Numbered from the stretch's first letter, positions 8,393 to 15,903 are shown. The stretch is 44,165 nucleotides of DNA from Candidatus Mediterraneibacter pullistercoris (GCA_019116885.1 DXAU01000008.1:1-44165), one strand, 5' to 3'. Notes: generated by a model not told the origin, from the sequence alone. Translations and numbers: made by a program.

Positions 8393-9343
8393 CTATCTAT
8401 TTTTTCGATAGTCCTTTGGGAGCATTCCATATACAGACTGAAAAGCTTTGGCAAACTTGCTTGCGTTATTATATCCTAATTCTAAAGCGATATCGCCTAT
8501 TTTCATTTTGCCTTCTGTCAACCATTGTGCGGCTAAATTCATCTTATATTTCTTGAGGTGTGCATATGGCGTATCTCCATAAATATAGGAGAACACCATA
8601 TGAAAAATAGAAAGGTTCAAATGGGCTTCTTTAGCTAATTGTTCCAAGGATACTTTTTCATCTAAGTGGGAAACCAGATATTCCCGTATTGCCTTTGTGG
8701 TTTCAATCTGCTTCTTGTCAAAATACTTGAAGTCACACCCATTTGTCTGAGTCAATTGATCCATGTGGTAAAGTAGTTCGATAGCTTTGATTTTGAAATA
8801 TCCTATTGGTTCTGTTTCAACGGCTGTATATAACTCGGAAAAAAGATGCTGTAACTGAGGTGGTGTATCACTGACATACCACTTTGTTTCAATACCCAAA
8901 GTTGTACCAATCTTGTCAAGATCAATCGGGATTGCCTGCATCATCCATCGAGTAGATTCAGATAATGCTTGCCGGTCAATTACCAGACTGACACCATAAT
9001 ATTTTTTTAATGGAAAAGAAAAAGAGATTGGCAAATGCTCCGTTCTTGCCACGCCAAAATAGCCCTCTGGTAGATAGGATACTGTATGATTAGCAAATTC
9101 ACATTCATATCGTCCTGATTGGCAGTGAGTAATTTGAATAATGTCAGAGTTGAACTTCTTAGACTTCATCGCTTCATTCGTTTCAAAGTCCAAAAAGCAA
9201 AGCTGTATTCCCTCAAATAAATTATAATTTCTGACAATACCACGACCTTTGCAACCATAATCTACAACTACACAATTTTTATTACTTGATAATACTTTGG
9301 CTTGTGTACCATACCAATCTTGATTAAAGTTGTTTGTTTCCAT
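8393..9343 (-). CDS. AraC-family regulator of the uptake cassette
   Basis: A 316-residue protein with a C-terminal pair of AraC helix-turn-helix motifs (about 215-315): VSLEQLAKEAHLNLSIFHMV, then KIGDIALELGYNNASKFAKAF and the family ending YGMLPKDYRKN. The N-terminal 200 residues are a ligand-sensing region of the type seen in YbtA/PchR-like and related siderophore regulators; no specific ligand motif is visible. The gene precedes ecfT in the same direction with 131 bases between them. Its own promoter has a degenerate copy of the shared operator. Expected role: activate the transporter genes when the imported chelate is present. ATG 9343 follows GGGAGG at good spacing. Confidence 0.85.
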   Translation of the reverse strand: METNNFNQDWYGTQAKVLSSNKNCVVVDYGCKGRGIVRNYNLFEGIQLCFLDFETNEAMKSKKFNSDIIQITHCQSGRYECEFANHTVSYLPEGYFGVARTEHLPISFSFPLKKYYGVSLVIDRQALSESTRWMMQAIPIDLDKIGTTLGIETKWYVSDTPPQLQHLFSELYTAVETEPIGYFKIKAIELLYHMDQLTQTNGCDFKYFDKKQIETTKAIREYLVSHLDEKVSLEQLAKEAHLNLSIFHMVFSYIYGDTPYAHLKKYKMNLAAQWLTEGKMKIGDIALELGYNNASKFAKAFQSVYGMLPKDYRKNR

Positions 9344-9359
9344 TATGAGCCTCCCTGGT

Positions 9360-9400
9360 GGTTAGTCAAAACTTACTCCATTTATAATACCATATTGGGA
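9360..9400 (-). promoter_or_regulatory. araC promoter with degenerate shared operator
   Basis: On the minus strand TTGAAG, 17 bases, TATTAT form a plausible sigma-A promoter. Six bases after the -10 comes AGTAAG-N6-CTAACC (9360-9377), a one-to-two-mismatch version of the AGTTAG-N6-CTAACT operator, again at the transcription start. Confidence 0.5.
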
Positions 9401-9472
9401 AAGAAACTTCAAGAAATTAGCCCGTTCTGTGTTCCAGCTTCTTAGATCATTTTCAAATGATTATTTCCAATC

Positions 9473-9520
9473 AAAAACTCGCAGGTTAGAGCATAACCTC
9501 TTTCCTGCGAGTTTCATTGT
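9473..9520 (-). terminator. Hairpin between araC and the IS element
   Basis: CTCGCAGG pairs with CCTGCGAG with an inner GGTTA/TAACC pair, flanked by A-rich and T-rich tracts. On the minus strand the right arm runs into TTTTTGATT, so it can terminate transcripts entering from the IS side. A second imperfect hairpin (9533-9581, GTTTTCA paired with TGAAAAC and GTTTTTCG with CGAAAAAC) follows. Confidence 0.4.
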
Positions 9521-9637
9521 AGGGCAAGGCCCTGTTTTCATTGCGGAGTTTTTCGTGTTCCGAAAAACGAAGCTTTGAAAACAAATAAACCACCTGCTAT
9601 GCAGGTGAGTCAGCATTGCTTTAGCTTACAGTAAAAA

Positions 9638-9693
9638 ACCTCCAGTGATACAATAATGTTGGTTTGCCAGCCACATTAAAGTACAGAGGAGGT
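9638..9693 (+). promoter_or_regulatory. 5' leader that can hide the tnpA ribosome site
   Basis: ACCTCC at 9638-9643 is the exact complement of the tnpA ribosome site GGAGGT at 9688-9693, and the intervening bases fold as well (AATGT at 9655-9659 with ACATT at 9673-9677). In IS200 such a leader structure is known to sequester the Shine-Dalgarno and keep transposase low; the same is inferred here. Confidence 0.55.
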
Positions 9694-9699
9694 GTCCAT

Positions 9700-10170
9700 A
9701 TGGACGTTAATAGTCTATCACATACAAAGTGGAATTGTAAGTATCATCTAGTTTTTGCACCTAAATTTAGAAGAAAAATGATATATGGAAAACTGAAAAC
9801 AGACATTGCTAAAATTCTCAGTATGTTGTGTAAAAGAAAAGGTGTAAGAATTGTAGAAGCAGAAATGTGTCCAGATCATGTGCATATGTTAGTGGAAATA
9901 CCACCAAGCATAAGTGTTTCAAGTTTCGTAGGGTATCTAAAAGGAAAAAGCAGGCTAATGATATTCGAGAGACATGCAAATTTAAAGTACAAATTTGGGA
10001 ACAGACATTTCTGGTGTAGAGGGTACTATGTGGATACAGTAGGCAAGAATGCGAAAAAGATACAAGAGTATATCCAAAATCAATTAAGAGAAGATTTGGA
10101 ATACGACCAAATGACACTAAAGGAGTATATTGACCCGTTTACGGGTGAGCCAGTAAAAAGTAACAGATAA
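9700..10170 (+). CDS. tnpA: IS200/IS605-family Y1 transposase TnpA
   Basis: A 156-residue REP/Y1 HUH transposase. The HUH motif is seen in CPDHVHMLVE, and the catalytic tyrosine is in the helix around GYYVDTVGKNAKKIQEYI. Length and the opening SLSHTKWNCKYHLVFAPKFRR are typical. The start is ATG 9700, with AGAGGAGGTG just upstream; a TTG at 9664 is in frame but lies inside the predicted leader structure. TnpA acts on single-stranded DNA by recognising the subterminal hairpins at 9591-9607 and 10280-10302. The gene is intact, so the element may still be active. Confidence 0.95.
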   Translation: MDVNSLSHTKWNCKYHLVFAPKFRRKMIYGKLKTDIAKILSMLCKRKGVRIVEAEMCPDHVHMLVEIPPSISVSSFVGYLKGKSRLMIFERHANLKYKFGNRHFWCRGYYVDTVGKNAKKIQEYIQNQLREDLEYDQMTLKEYIDPFTGEPVKSNR

Positions 10171-10302
10171 AAAAAGAGTCCGTAAGGACTTGGTAGGTAA
10201 ATGACGTTGCGGCTGGCGAACCAATTCGATGAGTCTTTAGACTCCAGTGCCGGTAATTAGCCCTTATAGGGCGTGAACAAACCACCGGCTAAGCCGGTGG
10301 TT
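10171..10302 (+). ncRNA. Structured 3' non-coding region of the IS element
   Basis: Between the tnpA stop and the right end are about 130 bases with four consecutive stem-loops: AGTCC/GGACT (10177-10190), GAGTC/GACTC (10231-10244), CCCT/AGGG (10261-10271), and the right-end hairpin (10280-10302). This is more structure than a tnpA-only element needs for cleavage. It could be a leftover of the omega-RNA scaffold that sits at the right end of TnpB-carrying relatives, or an element-encoded small RNA. The assignment is inference. Confidence 0.35.
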
Positions 10303-10310
10303 CTGATTCG

Positions 10311-10494
10311 CAAAACGTATGGAAAAGCATTAAACATAGGTATTTGTATAAACAGGTGAGCCAGAGTACAATGTAAATAGGAAAGGTCGGAGCAATATGC
10401 TACTAAAAAAGAACAGAAAACACACTTGTGTAAGCCGTTAAGCCCAGTGTTTTCAAGGGCTGGAGAGGACGGGCTACATTTTAATATCCGAACT
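10311..10494. other. Junction DNA without a recognisable gene
   Basis: No reading frame here has a ribosome site and a recognisable product. The segment lies between the IS right end and the point where the flavodoxin homology begins, so it is probably the edge of the integrated mobile DNA or debris from its arrival. Confidence 0.4.
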
Positions 10495-10730
10495 GGAACT
10501 CAGATCTTCCGATGCCCCTCTACACTTTCCTGGAGGAGTATGATCTCAGCGGCAAGACGATCATTCCATTTACCACACATGGCGGCAGTGGATTCTCGCA
10601 GACGATCCGTACGATCGAAGAACTGCAGCCGGGTGCGGAAGTCGTGCAGGATGGACTTTCTATTTCGAGAAACAGCGTTCCCCAGGCGCAGGGTGATGTG
10701 TCAGAATGGGTGAGCGGTCTGGGATTATAG
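10495..10730 (+). pseudogene. Flavodoxin, 5'-truncated remnant
   Basis: The frame encodes the last 75 or so residues of a flavodoxin_4-type protein: LPMPLYTFLEEYDLSGKTI followed by PFTTHGGSGFS and a C-terminal tail ending in DVSEWVSGLGL. Family members are about 150-200 residues, with an N-terminal FMN phosphate loop that is absent here. Similarity starts abruptly near 10495, just past the IS/ICE debris, so the gene was cut by insertion or rearrangement. The remnant precedes the SDR gene by 30 bases, which suggests they were once one operon. Confidence 0.75.
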
Positions 10731-10760
10731 TTTAGAAAATATAACATGGAGGATAATACA

Positions 10761-11594
10761 ATGGCAAAATCAAAGACGTGGCTGATTACAGGCTGTTCAA
10801 CGGGGCTTGGACGAAATATGGCGAAAGTGCTGCTGGAAAACGGAGAGAATGTGGCAGTGACTGCCAGAAATACAGATACAGTATCTGATCTGTATAAGGA
10901 ATACCCGGAAAACGCTCTCATACTTCCGCTGGACGTCACGGTTCAGGAAGAGGTAGACAAGGCAGTGGAGATGACAAGGGATAAGTTCGGGCGTATCGAT
11001 GTGCTCATCAACAATGCGGGATATGGCTACCGGGCGGCAGTGGAAGAAGGAACGGACGAAGATGTGCAGAAGCTTTTTGACACGAACTTTTTCGGTGCGG
11101 TCCGGATGATTAAGGCGGTGCTCCCCTACATGCGCGCTCAGAAAGAGGGGACGATTGTAAACATCTCATCTGTGGCAGCTGAGTACACGATGCCGGGTTC
11201 CGGATATTACTCAGCTTCAAAATGTGCGCTTGAGGGGCTTTCCGACGGACTCCGAAGAGAGATAGAGCCTCTGGGGATTAAAGTGATGGTCGTAGAACCC
11301 GGAGCTTTTCGGACGGATTTCTCGGGACGATCGCTGACCCAGTCCGGAAAAACCATCGGAGACTACGAACAGACAGCAGGACAGAGGCGTATCGGCGTGG
11401 AGAAAGTGGATGGAACTCAGCCCGGAGATCCATACAAGGCGGCACAAAAGATCATGGAGATTGTGAAAGCGGGGAACGTACCTTTCCGGCTTATTCTTGG
11501 GAGAGATGCGGTGGAAGTCGTAGAGGATGTATTAAAACAGAGGACGGAAGAACTTAAGAAGTGGGAAGAGTTCGGCAGTCAGACGGATTTCTGA
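10761..11594 (+). CDS. Short-chain dehydrogenase/reductase (SDR)
   Basis: A 277-residue classical SDR. The NAD(P) glycine motif is TGCSTGLG (residues 11-18), NNAG is present, and the catalytic triad is S in NISSVAA with Y and K in YYSASKCALEG. The start is ATG 10761, with GGAGG eight bases upstream; an ATG at 10746 is in frame but has no ribosome site. The substrate cannot be told from sequence; close relatives are annotated simply as SDR family oxidoreductases acting on carbonyl compounds. It follows the flavodoxin remnant, so it may have been part of a redox operon whose first gene was destroyed. It has lost any obvious own promoter. Confidence 0.88.
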   Translation: MAKSKTWLITGCSTGLGRNMAKVLLENGENVAVTARNTDTVSDLYKEYPENALILPLDVTVQEEVDKAVEMTRDKFGRIDVLINNAGYGYRAAVEEGTDEDVQKLFDTNFFGAVRMIKAVLPYMRAQKEGTIVNISSVAAEYTMPGSGYYSASKCALEGLSDGLRREIEPLGIKVMVVEPGAFRTDFSGRSLTQSGKTIGDYEQTAGQRRIGVEKVDGTQPGDPYKAAQKIMEIVKAGNVPFRLILGRDAVEVVEDVLKQRTEELKKWEEFGSQTDF

Positions 11595-11646
11595 GTTCTG
11601 AATTCTGACCATTCAGAAAAAGTCAAAATCAATGAGCTCCCTTAAA

Positions 11647-11714
11647 TGTAACTATTGACATTACATTAAAACAGTGTTATTGTGATGGTAGAAGATGTAA
11701 CATATAAAATTACA
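11647..11714 (+). promoter_or_regulatory. Sirtuin promoter with two TGTAAC-N7-ATTACA operators
   Basis: TTGACA (11655-11660), 17 bases, TATTGT (11678-11683) form a promoter. The inverted repeat TGTAAC-N7-ATTACA occurs twice: 11647-11665, overlapping the -35, and 11696-11714, just after the expected start. The same repeat overlaps the -35 of the Rrf2 gene at 13554-13572, and the two promoters also share the bases ATTGACATTACATT. A repressor binding both copies would block the promoter fully. Confidence 0.75.
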
Positions 11715-11779
11715 ATAAAAGAAGCATGACAAAGGATGCAAAAGAGCAGGAAAGAGATCACAGGGAGGCTCGAACGTAT

Positions 11780-12789
11780 ATGGAAATCCGGATATCAAAC
11801 GGGAAGAAACGGACAAAAAGAGTTGATTTTATGCAGTTTTTAAGTGGTGTGCCTGCCGGCAGCTATGTATTCCAGAATACTGCATATGAAGAGCAGATCA
11901 GAAGAGCGTCAGAGCTTTTAGAGGAGGCAGATGCCGTGGTCATCGGCGCCGGGGCAGGGCTGTCTACAGCCGCAGGGCTAAGCTATAGCGGGAAACGCTT
12001 TACGGATAATTTCAGCGAATTTATAGAGAGATACGGCTCTTCTGCCATGACAGACATGTACAGTGCAGGATTCTATCCATTCCCCACGGAGGAGGAAAAA
12101 TGGGGATACTGGTCAAAACATTCCTATCTGAACCGGATCGAGCCGGGGGCGCTGCCCCTCTATCAGACGCTCTATGATCTGGTCAGGGAGACCCCCCCCA
12201 TTTTGTCCTGACGACCAATGTAGACCATCAGTTCTGGAAAGCAGGATTTGCAGATGAAGCCATCTTTGCAACCCAGGGGGACTACGGGGAGATTCAGTGT
12301 GCGAGAGGATGCCACGATAACGTATACGATGCTGTGGAACTGTTCCGGCAGATGAATCAGGCACGTAAAGGCTGCAGGGTTCCGTCTGATCTGGTTCCGC
12401 ACTGCCCGGTCTGCGGCGGCAGCATGGCAATGCATTTAAGGTGTGACCAGTATTTTGTGGAAGAAGAGCACTGGCATGAAGCAGCAGGAAGGTATGCCTC
12501 ATTTCTGAATGGACACTTTGGAGAAAAAACCGTACTTCTGGAGCTGGGTGTTGGATTCAACACACCGACGATCATCCGTTTTCCTTTTGAGAAGATGGTG
12601 CGTGAACATGAGGGGTGGTCGCTGGTCCGTCTGAATCTTGGCGAGGCGGCAGTGCCGGACAGTCTCAAAGAAAGAGCCGTTGGGATCAATGGCGATATCT
12701 TAAAAAGCATCGGAGATATCAGAAACAGGTTTCTGAACGAAAGGAGGGAGAACGGTGACACAGAACGAAAAACGAGAATTTCTGATTAA
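11780..12789 (+). pseudogene. SirTM-class sirtuin (protein ADP-ribosyltransferase), frame broken at an 8-C run
   Basis: Two adjoining frames together give a complete macrodomain-associated sirtuin. The first part holds the NAD motif GAGAGLSTAAGLSYSG and stops at 12209-12211. The second part continues with HFVLTTNVDHQF, TQGDYGEIQC and a four-Cys zinc knuckle (C-A-R-G-C and C-P-V-C). The frame changes at 12192-12199, a run of eight C: one more C, or a -1 slip, restores a single chain of about 335 residues. Sequencing error, phase variation, programmed slippage and true decay are all possible. SirTM enzymes ADP-ribosylate a partner protein rather than deacetylate. The start is taken at ATG 11780 (GGGAGG upstream); ATG 11726 is an alternative. 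The end overlaps the macrodomain gene by 35 bases. Confidence 0.8.
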
Positions 12790-13537
12790 AGAATTGCTGT
12801 CAGAACACCCACAGTACAACAGCATGGAGATCCCGGAGAATGAGGATGAGCAGAAGCGGCTTCTCCGAAGTCTGATGAATATCCGTCCTCCCCGTCCGAT
12901 CCATGATGAGTTTCTTAAAATTCAGGATGAATATTTAAGCGAAGAAGCTGCACAAAAAGGAGTTACAGACAGTGCATTGCTGCCTGCATCGTCTCTCGAG
13001 AGCCGTCTGTCATTATGGCGCGGAGATATCACAACACTGAAGATCGACGCTATTGTAAATGCGGCCAACAGCGCCTTGAGAGGATGTTTTGTACCCTGCC
13101 ATTCCTGCGTGGATAATATCATTCACAGTGTAAGCGGCATACAGCTCCGTCTGGCCTGCGATCAGATAATGAAAGAGCAGGGATATGATGAGCCGACAGG
13201 CAAAGCAAAAATCACGCCTGCATATAATCTTCCTTCCAAATATGTGATTCATACTGTCGGGCCGATTGTGTCCGGGCATTTGACGGATCATCATTGCAGA
13301 CAGCTTGCAGACTGCTATAAATCCTGCCTGGATCTTGCGGCAGACAGCGGGGTAAAAAGCATTGCGTTTTGCTGCATTTCCACAGGAGAATTTCATTTCC
13401 CACAGAAAAAAGCGGCGGAAATTGCGGTACGGACAGTTATGGATGTTCTGCGTACAGACCCGCCCATAGAGAAAGTGGTATTTAACGTTTTCAAACAGGA
13501 GGACTATGAGATTTACCGGGAACTTCTTGAATCATAA
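12755..13537 (+). CDS. Zinc-containing macrodomain protein-ADP-ribose hydrolase
   Basis: A 260-residue protein: about 80 helical residues, then a macrodomain (85-255). ADP-ribose binding motifs are VNAANSALRGC, HTVGPI and CCISTGEFHFP. The Cys/His cluster CFVPCHSCVD is the zinc-binding insert of the class that partners SirTM sirtuins in Staphylococcus and Streptococcus. It removes the ADP-ribose that the sirtuin adds. GTG 12755 follows AAAGGAGGGAG and overlaps the sirtuin frame, so the two are translationally coupled. In the classical cocci operon a GcvH-like carrier and a lipoate ligase lie alongside; neither is present here, so the modified target is unknown. Confidence 0.9.
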   Translation: MTQNEKREFLIKELLSEHPQYNSMEIPENEDEQKRLLRSLMNIRPPRPIHDEFLKIQDEYLSEEAAQKGVTDSALLPASSLESRLSLWRGDITTLKIDAIVNAANSALRGCFVPCHSCVDNIIHSVSGIQLRLACDQIMKEQGYDEPTGKAKITPAYNLPSKYVIHTVGPIVSGHLTDHHCRQLADCYKSCLDLAADSGVKSIAFCCISTGEFHFPQKKAAEIAVRTVMDVLRTDPPIEKVVFNVFKQEDYEIYRELLES

Positions 13538-13553
13538 AGCTCAATCGCTGGAT

Positions 13554-13590
13554 TGTAATGATTGACATTACATTGATCTGTGGATACAAT
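13554..13590 (+). promoter_or_regulatory. Promoter and operator of the Rrf2 gene
   Basis: TGTAAT-N7-ATTACA (13554-13572) is a perfect inverted repeat overlapping TTGACA (13562-13567). After 17 bases TACAAT (13585-13590) completes a good promoter. The repeat matches the two copies at the sirtuin promoter, which suggests autoregulation by the downstream Rrf2 protein plus control of the sirtuin operon. Confidence 0.75.
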
Positions 13591-13653
13591 AGAATCCAGA
13601 TACCTTTATGCCGTAACGAATACGGCGGATCAGGAAAAGGAGATGACAGTATC

Positions 13654-14082
13654 ATGCAGATATCAAGCAGATTTACGATCGCGCTCCATATGCTGGCCTG
13701 TATGGAGACGTTCGGCGAAGATTACAAGATAACAAGTGATTTCCTCGCGTCCAGCATCAATGTGAATCCCGTCATTATCAGGCGCATCCTGTCTCAGTTG
13801 AAAGATGCGGGCATTATTGAAGTGAAGAGAGGGACGGGGGGAGCGAACATTACAAAGCCGCTGGAAGAGATTACCTTTCTTGACATCTATCACGCAGTAG
13901 AATGTGTGGAAAAGAATGTTCTGTTTCATTTCCACGAGAATCCAAATCCAAACTGCCCTGTGGGAAAGAATATCCATAATATCCTGGACGATAAGCTGGC
14001 TCGTGTGCAGACGGCGATGGAGCAGGAATTAAAATCGATCACCCTGGCGGATGTCATAGCAGATCTGCAAAAATATATCTGA
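13654..14082 (+). CDS. Rrf2-family transcriptional regulator (YwnA-like)
   Basis: A 142-residue Rrf2 protein. The N-terminal winged helix (SSRFTIALHMLACME, then ITSDFLASSINVNPVIIRRIL and the wing VKRGTGGANITKP) is complete. The Cys cluster typical of Fe-S-binding IscR/NsrR is missing; only one Cys remains in the region (ECVEKNV) plus one in NPNCPVG, which places it in the YwnA-like branch that senses small electrophiles, thiols or unknown cues. The start is ATG 13654 with AGGAG about twelve bases upstream; no useful start lies earlier. It sits directly after the sirtuin-macrodomain operon and shares an operator with it. Confidence 0.88.
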   Translation: MQISSRFTIALHMLACMETFGEDYKITSDFLASSINVNPVIIRRILSQLKDAGIIEVKRGTGGANITKPLEEITFLDIYHAVECVEKNVLFHFHENPNPNCPVGKNIHNILDDKLARVQTAMEQELKSITLADVIADLQKYI

Positions 14083-14085
14083 ATA

Positions 14086-14430
14086 TCATTTTGCCTTCTG
14101 GCCTTCTAATATCTGTCTTTTATACTCAAGTCCCCATCTCTCCATGGCGTCCAGGACCGGACGCAGGGATTCTCCCAGAGGGGTCAGGGAATATTCCACT
14201 TTGGGCGGTACCTCCGGGTAGACCGTGCGTGCAACAATCCCGTCGGATTCCAGAGAACGCAGGGAGTCAGCCAGCACTTTCTGGCTGACTCCCTGCAGAT
14301 CTTTGCGTAATTCATTGAACCGCCATGAGCGCAGGAGGAGATTTCGCAGGATCAGCAGTTTCCATTTACTTCCGACCAGCTGTACAGTGGTCGCTACCGG
14401 GCATGCCGGCATTTCTTCTTTTGTGAGCAT
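14086..14430 (-). CDS. HxlR-family transcriptional regulator
   Basis: A 114-residue HxlR-type winged helix with the family pattern CPVATTVQLVGSKWKLLILR, then RFNELRKDLQGVSQKVLADSLRSLE and the C-terminal YSLTPLGESLRPVLDAMERWG. The N-terminal Cys (A-C-P-V) is the conserved redox- or electrophile-sensing Cys of many members. It is convergent with the Rrf2 gene (3 bases between stops) and divergent from azlCD with 239 bases between the start codons, so it could control azlCD or itself. Its inducer is unknown. Confidence 0.88.
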   Translation of the reverse strand: MLTKEEMPACPVATTVQLVGSKWKLLILRNLLLRSWRFNELRKDLQGVSQKVLADSLRSLESDGIVARTVYPEVPPKVEYSLTPLGESLRPVLDAMERWGLEYKRQILEGQKAK

Positions 14431-14669
14431 CTGATTACCTCATTTCAATTTCTTTCTGTGTATTCCATTTCCCAGATAAATAGACTCTTAAAGAACGACA
14501 GTACAATAATTTTCTGAACTATTATAACAAACAAAACTGAGAGGAGCAAGGAAAGTAAGTGAAACGGCAGGCTGCAGGCTGCATAGGATCTCAGATGCAT
14601 GAAAGACACTGTTGAATATATGGAGATACAGTGCTAATCTATTAACAGTGATTTTTTGGAGGATGATTA

Positions 14670-15410
14670 ATGCAGAAGAGATCAAAAATGATAAAAAGAG
14701 CCTTTACTGCGGCGTTTCCGTATACAATACCGATCTTTGCCGGATTCTGGTTCCTGGGTATTACATACGGCATATACATGAATGTGTCAGGGTTCAGCTT
14801 CTGGTACCCAATGCTGATGAGCGTCACGATATTTGCTGGTTCGATTGAGTTCGTCACGGTCAATATGCTCCTTGGAGCGTTCAACCCTCTGCAGGCGTTC
14901 GCTATGACGCTTATGATAAATGCGAGACATCTGTTCTACGGTATTTCCATGCTGGATAAGTTCCGGGGAACCGGCTGGAAAAAAGGCTATCTCATTTTCG
15001 GGATGTGCGATGAGTCCTTTTCCATCAACTATACCGCAGATATTCCGGAAGACGTGGACCGGGGCTGGTTTATGTTTTTCGTTACTCTGCTGAATCATTT
15101 CTACTGGTTTTCCGGAGCAACGCTGGGCGGAATCTTCGGCTCTCTGATTCGTTTTGATACAGAGGGGCTGGAATTTGTCATGACAGCCATGTTCGTGGTC
15201 ATTTTCCTGGAGCAGTGGCTTAAAGAGAATGATCACACAAGCTCGGTACTTGGGCTTATTCTGTCTCTGCTCTGCCTGGCCGCATTTGGAGTGGATCGTT
15301 TTATCCTTCCGGCAATGCTCGTGATCCTTGTGGTTCTGACCTTGATGCGCAGGACGCTTGAAAGGAGAGAAGCCGGCAAGGATGCAGTCCAAAAAGGGGG
15401 TGGGGAGTGA
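14670..15410 (+). CDS. azlC: AzlC-family branched-chain amino acid exporter, large subunit
   Basis: A 246-residue membrane protein with about seven helices and AzlC/BrnF features: the opening [18 protein letters not shown] and the conserved [10 protein letters not shown] and DESFSI segments. With AzlD it forms a two-part exporter for leucine, isoleucine, valine or methionine. TGGAGG lies upstream of ATG 14670. It overlaps azlD by four bases. The next genes make methionine and cysteine, so methionine or branched-chain efflux linked to sulphur metabolism is plausible. Confidence 0.9.
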   Translation: MQKRSKMIKRAFTAAFPYTIPIFAGFWFLGITYGIYMNVSGFSFWYPMLMSVTIFAGSIEFVTVNMLLGAFNPLQAFAMTLMINARHLFYGISMLDKFRGTGWKKGYLIFGMCDESFSINYTADIPEDVDRGWFMFFVTLLNHFYWFSGATLGGIFGSLIRFDTEGLEFVMTAMFVVIFLEQWLKENDHTSSVLGLILSLLCLAAFGVDRFILPAMLVILVVLTLMRRTLERREAGKDAVQKGGGE

Positions 15411-15736
15411 TGAGCCTTACACAGCAGATTATTACAGTCGCAATGGTAGTACTTGGCACAGCAGTCACCCGTTTCCTGCCGTTTCTTATCTTCCCGGCAG
15501 GAAAGCCGACGCCGAAATATATCCAGTATCTGGGAAAAGTGCTTCCCGCCGCAGTGTTTGGACTGCTCGTTGTCTACAGCCTTAAGGATGTGCGTATTCT
15601 GGCCGGCAGTCACGGTCTGCCGGAGATGATATCCATCCTGCTGGTCATTGTGCTCCATGTGTGGAAACGGCAGATGCTTTTGTCCATTGCGGGCGGAACC
15701 GTGTGTTATATGCTGCTGGTGCAGTTTGTTTTCTGA
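15407..15736 (+). CDS. azlD: AzlD-family branched-chain amino acid exporter, small subunit
   Basis: A 109-residue protein with four membrane segments and the AzlD/BrnE motif [19 protein letters not shown]. Its ATG overlaps the azlC stop (ATGA), with GGGGTGGGG upstream, so the two subunits are made together. Length and motif are normal for the family. Confidence 0.9.
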   Translation: MMSLTQQIITVAMVVLGTAVTRFLPFLIFPAGKPTPKYIQYLGKVLPAAVFGLLVVYSLKDVRILAGSHGLPEMISILLVIVLHVWKRQMLLSIAGGTVCYMLLVQFVF

Positions 15737-15753
15737 ACCAGAGAGGCGGCGGG

Positions 15754-15888
15754 ATGGAAACTGTAAGAATCACCGGAAGTGCCAAAAGGCACATTCCGGG
15801 ATTGCAGGCGGTGGCCAAGGTCTCGGGCAAGTCCGGACTTTGGCTCATCGCCCACGCAAAAAGATCCGGTTATAGGTTCAGTCTATAG
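15754..15888 (+). CDS. Possible 44-residue protein downstream of azlD
   Basis: An ATG at 15754 behind a GAGAGGCGGCGGG-type purine run opens 44 codons of a basic sequence (METVRITGSAKRHIPG...). The frame ends inside the loop and right arm of the terminator at 15861-15903. I do not recognise it. It could be a real small protein or chance reading of the azlD trailer. Confidence 0.2.
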   Translation: METVRITGSAKRHIPGLQAVAKVSGKSGLWLIAHAKRSGYRFSL

Positions 15889-15903
15889 CCGGATATTTTT
15901 TTT
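15861..15903 (+). terminator. Terminator after azlCD
   Basis: ATCCGGTTATAG (15864-15875) pairs with CTATAGCCGGAT (15883-15894) with one G-U, followed by a run of T. It separates azlCD from the sulphur genes; I see no SAM riboswitch or T-box features in front of it. Confidence 0.85.

Larger units (their letters stand above)
9580..10310 (+). mobile_element. IS200/IS605-family element, tnpA only
   Basis: About 0.7 kb, the size of IS200-type elements. It has a left subterminal hairpin CACCTGC-tat-GCAGGTG (9591-9607), a Y1 transposase gene, and a right subterminal hairpin of about 10 bp around CCACCGGC/GCCGGTGG (10280-10302). No tnpB is present. As expected for this family there are no terminal inverted repeats or target duplication, so the exact ends are approximate. 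Confidence 0.8.

Noticed and set aside
10426..10713. 95-codon frame over the junction
   Set aside because: It is an out-of-frame reading of the flavodoxin remnant and has no ribosome site.
11596..11618. Terminator after the SDR gene
   Set aside because: A seven-base stem is present but is followed by A, not T, on the plus strand.
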